NCBI GenBank assembly: GCA_026785885.1
Contig: JAJAZC010000141.1
Location: forward strand, 1-62,593
DNA from: Rubrivivax sp.
GTDB lineage: Bacteria; Pseudomonadota; Gammaproteobacteria; Burkholderiales; Burkholderiaceae_C
DNA: 62,593 bases
Direction of reading: 5' to 3'
Shown: positions 61,960 to 62,593 of the stretch, one piece after another
Numbering within the stretch: the first letter of the stretch is position 1
Layout: each line of letters begins with the position of its first letter
The notes under the pieces: generated by a model
Databases searched by the model: none
Told to the model about the DNA's origin: nothing
Seen by the model: only the letters and a program-made list of their open reading frames with translations
Position numbers and translations under genes: made by a program

Positions 61960-62163
61960 GTGGCCGTCAATGCAGCTGCAATCAAAGCCGTGCAAACCAT
62001 CATCTTGACCAACGTTTTCGAAAGAATGTTGAAGCCCCAAGGGAATGACGAAGACTCAGACGGCGGCGACGAATTCGCCGCCTTCACCGGTGCCGGCGGC
62101 AGCATCGCCGCAAACCAAGTCGGTCTGAACATGGCGAAGATCGCAGTCGGTAAGTTCCCCTGA
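61960..62163 (+). CDS. Small hypothetical protein with Gly/Ala-rich C-terminus
   Basis: The protein has 67 residues. The GTG start at 61960 has AAAGGA 6 bp upstream. A hydrophobic helical N-terminus (AAAIKAVQTIILTNVFERML) is followed by an acidic stretch (GNDEDSDGGDEF) and a Gly/Ala-rich end (FTGAGGSIAANQVGLNMAKI). No family is recognised. Tight spacing (11 bp before, 29 bp after) and good ribosome sites argue that it is a real gene of the same operon as the ZorAB-like pair. Confidence 0.6.
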   Translation: MAVNAAAIKAVQTIILTNVFERMLKPQGNDEDSDGGDEFAAFTGAGGSIAANQVGLNMAKIAVGKFP

Positions 62164-62192
62164 CAACCCGCCCAACCTACAAGGAGTTTTCC

Positions 62193-62426
62193 ATGAACCA
62201 ACTTGTTCAACCCGCCGCAGCTGGCAAGCCAGCGATCGGTCTTAAAACGGTCATAGACGTTTTGTCCGGTGGCAATCAAGGCCGCAACGACCTGGACTCC
62301 GCATCGAAGACCGTTGCCAGCGTCGGCAAGATGGCCAGCCTGTTCCCAGGTGTCGGCACGGCGGTCAGTGCTGCATGCGGCGTGATCTCGGGTGTTTTGT
62401 CCTTCCTCGCCAGCCCCTGCGGTTGA
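62193..62426 (+). CDS. Small protein with hydrophobic, bacteriocin-like C-terminus
   Basis: The protein has 77 residues. AAGGAG lies 6 bp before the ATG at 62193, the strongest ribosome site in this region. The N-terminal half (LKTVIDVLSGGNQGRNDLDS) contains a Gly-Gly pair. The C-terminal half (MASLFPGVGTAVSAACGVIS, then GVLSFLASPCG) is a Gly/Ala-rich hydrophobic helix with GxxxG spacing and two Cys. Such composition is seen in pore-forming peptides and small membrane toxins, but no family match can be claimed. It lies downstream of the ZorAB-like pair on the same strand. Confidence 0.6.
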   Translation: MNQLVQPAAAGKPAIGLKTVIDVLSGGNQGRNDLDSASKTVASVGKMASLFPGVGTAVSAACGVISGVLSFLASPCG

Positions 62427-62461
62427 CGAGGCGCCTGTAATCAAACGTCCGCACTGTGGCC

Positions 62462-62542
62462 ATGGAGAGAACGATGTCGTTGTTACCCCTGCGGCGTTTG
62501 GCCGGCGCCAGGCGTACCCCCCCCCCCCAGAGGGAGAATTGA
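62462..62542 (+). CDS. Possible 26-codon frame across a C12 tract
   Basis: An ATG at 62462 opens a short frame (MSLLPLRRLAGARR from the second Met) that runs through the C12 homopolymer and stops at TGA 62540-62542. With eleven Cs the frame would instead stay open to the end of the window. It may be the start of a longer gene or a chance frame. No ribosome site is clear. Confidence 0.2.
   Translation: MERTMSLLPLRRLAGARRTPPPQREN
62517..62528. repeat. Poly-C tract, 12 bases
   Basis: Twelve consecutive C residues lie 65 bp before the window end. Homopolymers of this length are slippage-prone, both in cells and in sequencing. The tract sits inside a short open frame after the last small gene. 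Confidence 0.9.
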
Positions 62543-62593
62543 TTTAGTGAATAGGATTGGAGGGGCAAACCACCCAACACGCTCAAAAAACCC

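Noticed and set aside
58839-62426. Complete canonical Zorya system
   Set aside because: No ZorC, ZorD helicase or ZorE nuclease is encoded between the zorAB-like pair and the window end, so the label is limited to ZorAB-like.
61218-62444. 408-codon minus-strand frame covering the small genes at the end
   Set aside because: Composition is Arg/Pro/Trp/Cys-rich with no domain, while the plus-strand small genes have good ribosome sites and consistent spacing.

Overview
The window is high-GC DNA (roughly two thirds G+C by eye) from a betaproteobacterium, most likely order Burkholderiales (Comamonadaceae/Sphaerotilaceae type). The pointers are the gmk-rpoZ-spoT block with greB nearby, a bifunctional PutA, a PEP-CTERM protein, a DUF1800/DUF1501 pair, a DUF4148-like secreted protein and IS5/IS481 insertion sequences. 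The species cannot be named from sequence alone. No tRNA, rRNA or CRISPR array was recognised.

Layout. 1-2.0 kb: a complete IS5-family element with CTAG target duplications, beside a frameshifted gene remnant. 2.0-6.8 kb: an arginine deiminase operon, arcD-arcA-arcB-arcC, on the minus strand, with a possible ANR/FNR box upstream. 6.9-9.3 kb: a decayed ABC exporter (ATPase, FtsX-like permease, HlyD-type adaptor) with frameshifts, a deletion fusion and an in-frame stop. 9.3-14.8 kb: a c-type cytochrome, an NmrA-like protein, the secreted DUF1800/DUF1501 pair and a convergent PEP-CTERM protein. 15.0-16.8 kb: an IS481 element next to an internally deleted IS5-type element. 17.0-30.5 kb: an envelope-carbohydrate region with a 3032-residue cyclic beta-1,2-glucan synthase-like protein, a four-gene cassette (GT2, acyl-CoA dehydrogenase-like, PIG-L deacetylase, NodS-like methyltransferase) and a DUF892 ferritin-like protein. 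31.0-35.1 kb: putA. 35.3-35.5 kb: a 230-bp palindromic element. 35.5-42.0 kb: a family III CoA-transferase, a branched-chain-type ABC importer without its binding protein, a MaoC hydratase and an SDR. 42.1-43.1 kb: a collapsed two-component system. 43.4-49.4 kb: a DUF4148-like gene, gmk, rpoZ, spoT, greB, an MBL-fold hydrolase and a small hypothetical gene. 50.1-62.6 kb: an accessory-looking region, all on the plus strand.

The last region is the best candidate for an undescribed system. Two tandem giant SARP-type regulators (wHTH-BTAD plus P-loop NTPase plus helical repeats) are followed by an intergenic array of eleven 11-bp repeats. After it come a small protein, an LpxL-like acyltransferase, a ZorA-like MotA-family stator protein with a long coiled-coil tail, a ZorB-like MotB/OmpA protein and at least three small proteins, one ending in a Gly/Ala-rich hydrophobic segment. 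None of the usual Zorya effectors (ZorC/D/E) is visible before the window ends. SARP regulators in Streptomyces bind direct repeats at 11- or 22-bp spacing, so the array is a testable operator candidate.

A second theme is an unusual density of short tandem repeats (7-, 9-, 11-, 13- and 30-bp units, plus a C12 run), both between genes and in frame within linkers of PutA, the SDR, the adaptor protein and the second SARP. One heptamer array puts the end of a secreted protein out of frame, which suggests slipped-strand variation. Start codons, remnants and functions in the last region are inferences from the sequence alone.
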